A program made the translations under genes and the position numbers. The notes below the pieces were generated by a model that did no database searches, was not told where the DNA came from, and saw only the letters and a program-made list of their open reading frames with translations. From NCBI GenBank assembly GCA_024643945.1, contig JAHELX010000222.1:1-9197 (forward strand): a stretch of DNA of 9,197 nucleotides, given 5' to 3'. Shown in pieces: positions 6,345 to 9,197 of this stretch. The DNA is from Anaerolineales bacterium (GTDB lineage: Bacteria > Chloroflexota > Anaerolineae > 4572-78 > NAK82). Numbering within the stretch: position 1 is the stretch's first letter; the number at the start of each line of letters is the position of its first letter.

Positions 6345-7799
6345 CTAACTTCGATGGCCAGCCATAGTCACCATCGGCCGGCTTATCGTTTCAAGCTTGT
6401 TGATGGCCAACTCCAAACTAGCCAAGGCCCGACGAGCGTAGGCTTGATAACGTTCTTGCTTACGACGCACCCTCTTCTCCAACGGCGGCATCAGACCAAA
6501 ATTAGCTTTCATCGGCTGAAAATCCTTGGGGTCCGCATGGGAGATGTAGCGTAGCAAGGCGCCGATCATTGTAGTTTCGGGGAAGACCAACGGAGCCTGG
6601 CCCCGCAGAAAACGGACCGCGTTGAGCCCGGCAACCAGACCACCCATTGCGCTACCCACATAGCCTTCGGTGCCGGTGACCTGCCCAGCAAACCAAAGGG
6701 GTCGGATCAAGAAATCGGGAGCCAGGGAATCAGGGGTCATACGATTATCCTCATTCCCCGATTCCCTGAACCCCCGATTTCCTGATTTCCTGTCTCCCTG
6801 ATAGCGAAGCGTCTCGTCCAGCAAGATCGGCGAATTGATGAAGGTATTGCGATGCATCTGGCCATAACGCATAAACTCCGCATTTTCCAGGCCAGGGATC
6901 ATACGGAAGACACGTTTTTGCTCACCCCAGCGTAGGTTAGTCTGAAAGCCGACGATATTATGAAGCGTCGCGACCAGGTTGTCCTGGCGCAACTGCACAA
7001 CTGCATTAGGCCTGCATCCTGTGCGCGGGTCAGTCAGCCCCACCGGGCGCAGTGGACCAAAAGCCAACGCATCGCGCCCTCGAGCAGCCAACACTTCTAT
7101 CGGCAGGCAAGCTTCAAAGAAGCGCTGATCTTCCCGCTCGAAGTCACGCAACGGGATGACTTCGGCCGTCAATAAGGCGTCTACGAAGGCGTCGTATTCC
7201 TCCTTTGTCATCGGGCAGTTAATGTAATCACCCTCGTTTTGCTCACCTCGACCATAACGACTGGCGCGGAAGGCGACGTCCATGTTGATGGATTCAGCTT
7301 CCACAATAGGTGCCATTGCATCGAAAAAGGAGAGATGGTCCTCGCCGGTGAGAGCAACTATTTCATTTGCTAGTGCATCCGCGGTGAGAGGGCCAGTGGC
7401 GATGATGACCGGCCCATCGGGAATGTGCGTCACCTCCTGGCGACGAAGCTCAATATTAGGATGCTGGGCAATGTGTGCGGTGACCGCCTCGGCGAAAACC
7501 TCCCGATCCACCGCCAACGCAGCTCCCGCCGGTACGGCAGCAGCTTCGGCGCAGGCGATGATTAATGAACCCAGCCGTCGCATCTCTTCCTTCAGCAATC
7601 CCATGGCCCGGTCTACTGAGCGTGCCCCCATCGAATTGGAGCAAACCAACTCAGCCAACCGGTCACTGACGTGGGCAGGCGTGTTGCGGATCGGTCGCAT
7701 CTCGTAGAGCGTCACCTGCACGCCCCGTTCGGCAGCCTGCCAGGCAGCCTCGCTACCGGCCAAGCCACCGCCGATAATCGTCAATTCACTATTCATCAT
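6345..7799 (-). CDS. trmFO: Methylenetetrahydrofolate--tRNA-(uracil-5-)-methyltransferase TrmFO
   Basis: Codes for 484 residues from the ATG at 7799. TrmFO makes 5-methyluridine at position 54 of tRNA, using methylenetetrahydrofolate as carbon donor and FAD as reductant. The FAD-binding start [21 protein letters not shown] (6-26) gives GGGLAG, followed by LYEMRP. Family signatures follow: [19 protein letters not shown] (40-58) with C53, [21 protein letters not shown] (87-100), [41 protein letters not shown] (228-255) with C231, and [23 protein letters not shown] (369-391). C53 and C231 match the two functional cysteines of the Bacillus enzyme. About 31 extra residues (335-365) made from short DNA repeats separate TLRYQ from RPLWFAGQ, where the family is normally continuous. 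This explains part of the length above the usual 435-470. An earlier TTG at 7853 is rejected because AAGGAG lies 10 nt before 7799. Confidence 0.95.
   Translation of the reverse strand: MMNSELTIIGGGLAGSEAAWQAAERGVQVTLYEMRPIRNTPAHVSDRLAELVCSNSMGARSVDRAMGLLKEEMRRLGSLIIACAEAAAVPAGAALAVDREVFAEAVTAHIAQHPNIELRRQEVTHIPDGPVIIATGPLTADALANEIVALTGEDHLSFFDAMAPIVEAESINMDVAFRASRYGRGEQNEGDYINCPMTKEEYDAFVDALLTAEVIPLRDFEREDQRFFEACLPIEVLAARGRDALAFGPLRPVGLTDPRTGCRPNAVVQLRQDNLVATLHNIVGFQTNLRWGEQKRVFRMIPGLENAEFMRYGQMHRNTFINSPILLDETLRYQGDRKSGNRGFRESGNEDNRMTPDSLAPDFLIRPLWFAGQVTGTEGYVGSAMGGLVAGLNAVRFLRGQAPLVFPETTMIGALLRYISHADPKDFQPMKANFGLMPPLEKRVRRKQERYQAYARRALASLELAINKLETISRPMVTMAGHRS
6706..6799. repeat. 8-bp tandem repeat and inverted repeat inserted in frame in trmFO
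   Basis: On the - strand six successive 8-bp units run from 6799 to 6752: AGGGAGAC, AGGAAATC, AGGAAATC, GGGGGTTC, AGGGAATC, GGGGAATG. After a spacer the complement of the same unit type appears, so + strand 6706-6736 and 6756-6786 form an imperfect inverted repeat of 31 bases per arm with only a few mismatches. The block codes for about 31 residues with an 8-residue period ([16 protein letters not shown]) and keeps the trmFO frame. Confidence 0.8.
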
Positions 7800-7809
7800 C
7801 CTCAAACCA

Positions 7810-7815
7810 CTCCTT
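7810..7815 (-). promoter_or_regulatory. Ribosome binding site of trmFO
   Basis: AAGGAG on the - strand ends 10 nt before the ATG at 7799 (a second ATG follows at once). It decides the start against the TTG at 7853. Confidence 0.7.
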
Positions 7816-7832
7816 CGAAGCACTGGTCCAGA

Positions 7833-7894
7833 AATAACTTGGTGCTTTTGCAATCAATTTACACCTGATTTGCTGATTGAAGTGCAAAGTTATT
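7833..7894 (-). promoter_or_regulatory. Structured leader before trmFO
   Basis: The transcript leader holds nested inverted repeats: aataactt (7833-7840) with aagttatt (7887-7894), and inside it caatca (7851-7856) with tgattg (7874-7879). These can fold into a bulged stem-loop ending about 15 nt before the ribosome site. No known riboswitch class is recognised and no T-run follows the stem, so it is not a plain terminator. Confidence 0.35.
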
Positions 7895-7950
7895 ATTGGA
7901 CAAGTGCAGACCGCAAAATCAGTTGGCTAATTACATCTACCACGATGCGA

Positions 7951-7979
7951 AGTATACCACTTGGAAATCAGACGCACAA
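7951..7979 (-). promoter_or_regulatory. Sigma-70-like promoter for trmFO
   Basis: On the - strand TTGTGC (+ strand 7974-7979), a 17-bp spacer and TATACT (7951-7956) form a good housekeeping promoter. TGG just before the -10 gives an extended -10 element. Transcription would begin near 7944, leaving a leader of about 145 nt before trmFO. It lies just after the terminator of the PKD gene, as expected for a new transcription unit. Confidence 0.6.
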
Positions 7980-8012
7980 CCCGAGCTTCTGACCGGCATG
8001 CTCCGTCGAATC

Positions 8013-8038
8013 AAAAACCCGCCGCATCGGGCGGCAGG
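8013..8038 (-). terminator. Rho-independent terminator after the PKD-repeat gene
   Basis: On the - strand CCTGCCGC, loop CCGAT, GCGGCGGG and then TTTTT give an 8-bp GC-rich stem (one T-G pair) followed by a U-run. It stands 43 bases after the stop codon of the PKD gene and separates it from the trmFO promoter. Confidence 0.85.
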
Positions 8039-8053
8039 TTCCGATCCTCACAA

Positions 8054-8075
8054 TCTGGCTGTACGTACAGCCAGA
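8054..8075. repeat. Perfect 22-bp palindrome downstream of the PKD gene
   Basis: The half tctggctgtac is followed directly by its exact reverse complement. It sits five bases after the stop codon and 15 bases before the terminator stem. It may be an extra RNA hairpin that protects the 3' end, or a protein-binding site. Confidence 0.65.
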
Positions 8076-8080
8076 GGTAT

Positions 8081-9197
8081 TCAATTGCAAGTCTTCCTCC
8101 TCCTCGGAGAGAGGACCCGCTTGCCTAGAACCAGGAAACAAGGGATTCCCAGCCAAGCAAAAGGATACAGACTATTGACCTCTACTGTGGCTGGGTCAGT
8201 AGTAACTCCCCCATCACCGTCGTCTACCTGTAATGCCACAGTATAGATTCCTGTCGTCGTCCAGACGTGAGTCACCACTAGCCCTAGCCCATCATCAAAT
8301 AAGCCATCGTAGTCCAAATCCCAGGCATAGGTCAATGTGTCAGAAGGCACATCAGTGGCGCTGCCTGTAAGTGCTACCATGATGCCCACCGTTGCCGTGT
8401 AAGGGCCACCAGCACTGGCGGTGGGGGGCACGTTGTTCACCTCGACCCTGGCCTCGTCGGTCGCTACGCCCCCCCGCCCATCGTCAACACGCAGGGTGAC
8501 TATGTACTCACCATCGTCAGGCCAGATGTGGCTGACAACCCGACCAGGTGCCTCAAAGCTACCATCGTAGTTCAGGTCCCAGGAATAAATCAACGGGTCG
8601 CTGGTAGGATCGGAGCCCCTGCCGGTCAGCGTAATGAGGCTGCCCTCGTCCCCAGTATAGGGACCCCCCGCCTCAGCAGTGGGAGGTGCATTACCGATGG
8701 TAACCTGGGCGGTATCGAGGCCTCTACCGCCGTCGTCGTCGGTGACGCGCAGGGCAACGGTGTAGATACCCGGATTGGAGTAAGTGGTGGTAACCGTCTG
8801 CCCGGTGGCTTGCACATCGAATGTGAAGCCATCGTAGTCAAAGTCCCACTCGAAGCTAAAAGTGTCCGCGCCAGGATCAACGGCATTGCCGCTGAAGGTA
8901 ATAGGAGTCCCTTCAACAACTGAGCGGTCGGGTCCAGCATTAGCAGTGGGAGGCACATTGTTCACCTCGACCCTGGCCTCGTCGGTCGCTACGCCCCCCC
9001 GCCCATCGTCAACGCGCAGAGTGACGGAATACACGCCGTCGTCGGGCCAGGTGTGGCTGACAACCCGACCAGGTGTCTCAAAGCTACCATCGTAGTTCAG
9101 GTCCCAGGAATAAATCAACGGGTCGCTGGTAGGATCGGAGCCCCTGCCGGTCAGCGTAATGAGGCTGCCCTCGTCCCCAGTATAGGGACCCCCCGCC
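8081..9197 (-). CDS. PKD-repeat surface protein, C-terminal part
   Basis: The frame is open to the right edge; 371 residues are visible and the start is outside. They form four PKD (polycystic kidney disease) immunoglobulin-like domains of about 88 residues: the first nearly whole (1-84), then 85-174, 175-262 and 263-341. Each has the family pattern AGGPYTGDEG, YSWDLNYDG, HTWPDDGVYSVTLRVDD and a VEVNNVPPTA linker; the WDFxxDG-type motif and the aspartate-rich DDGRGG or DDDGG turns are clear. Such domains are extracellular stalks or adhesion modules. After the last domain comes LYPFAWLGIPCFLVLG and the basic tail KRVLSPRRRKTCN, a short hydrophobic segment plus positive end that would stop the protein in the membrane or serve as a sorting tail. 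Domains 1 and 3 are almost identical in DNA. Enzymatic modules, if any, would lie upstream and are not visible. Confidence 0.88.
   Translation of the reverse strand, partial: AGGPYTGDEGSLITLTGRGSDPTSDPLIYSWDLNYDGSFETPGRVVSHTWPDDGVYSVTLRVDDGRGGVATDEARVEVNNVPPTANAGPDRSVVEGTPITFSGNAVDPGADTFSFEWDFDYDGFTFDVQATGQTVTTTYSNPGIYTVALRVTDDDGGRGLDTAQVTIGNAPPTAEAGGPYTGDEGSLITLTGRGSDPTSDPLIYSWDLNYDGSFEAPGRVVSHIWPDDGEYIVTLRVDDGRGGVATDEARVEVNNVPPTASAGGPYTATVGIMVALTGSATDVPSDTLTYAWDLDYDGLFDDGLGLVVTHVWTTTGIYTVALQVDDGDGGVTTDPATVEVNSLYPFAWLGIPCFLVLGKRVLSPRRRKTCN
8429..9197. repeat. Near-identical direct repeat, 525-bp period, within the PKD gene
   Basis: Bases 8429-8672 recur at 8954-9197, an offset of 525 bp or 175 codons (two PKD domains). 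The last roughly 115 bases of each copy appear identical, and the rest differs by scattered, mostly silent changes. The second copy runs into the window edge, so its full length is unknown. Recent duplication or gene conversion explains it best. Confidence 0.85.

Noticed and set aside
7282..7707. A 141-residue + strand frame
   Set aside because: Antisense to the conserved N-terminal half of TrmFO, with no family signature of its own.
7800..7853. TTG start at 7853 for TrmFO
   Set aside because: It would add 18 residues before the conserved nucleotide-binding motif and lacks a ribosome site, while AAGGAG fits the ATG at 7799.
1..9197. tRNA, rRNA, insertion sequence or prophage parts
   Set aside because: Reading the gaps on both strands gave no cloverleaf, no transposase or integrase motif and no terminal repeats with target duplications.

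Overview
The window looks like ordinary chromosome from a moderately GC-rich bacterium. The gene set suggests Chloroflexota (Anaerolineae-like): TrmFO is present, RecJ is long with a C-terminal extension, a RecB-like iron-sulphur nuclease sits beside it, a soluble histidine kinase is present, and there is a large PKD-repeat surface protein. This placement is inferred from gene content and protein style; no phylogenetic marker was tested.

Layout, left to right. The 3' end of a HAD-family phosphatase lies on the + strand (1-308) and meets recJ tail to tail, with one base between the two stop codons. Everything else that is securely annotated reads leftward on the - strand. In transcription order these are a PKD-repeat protein cut by the right edge (9197-8081) with a strong intrinsic terminator behind it; a promoter and a leader of about 145 nt; trmFO (7799-6345); a histidine kinase (6220-4931); a TrmH/SpoU RNA methyltransferase (4858-3959); an AT-rich gap; a PD-(D/E)XK nuclease (3613-2681); and recJ (2640-310). 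A possible 47-residue membrane protein on the + strand (3920-4063) overlaps the non-conserved tail of the methyltransferase gene.

Functionally there are two blocks. TrmFO, the kinase and the SpoU methyltransferase form an RNA-modification block with an orphan cytoplasmic sensor kinase in the middle; each gene has a purine-rich ribosome site exactly 10 nt before its start. The nuclease and RecJ form a two-gene DNA-repair block, about 40 nt apart, probably with its own promoter in the AT-rich gap.

No wholly new system is obvious. The items most worth checking are the possible hidden small membrane protein, two palindromic repeat structures inside coding regions (one is an in-frame 8-bp tandem repeat plus inverted repeat in trmFO, the other a perfect 15-bp-stem hairpin in the methyltransferase gene), and the helicase-free nuclease/RecJ pair.
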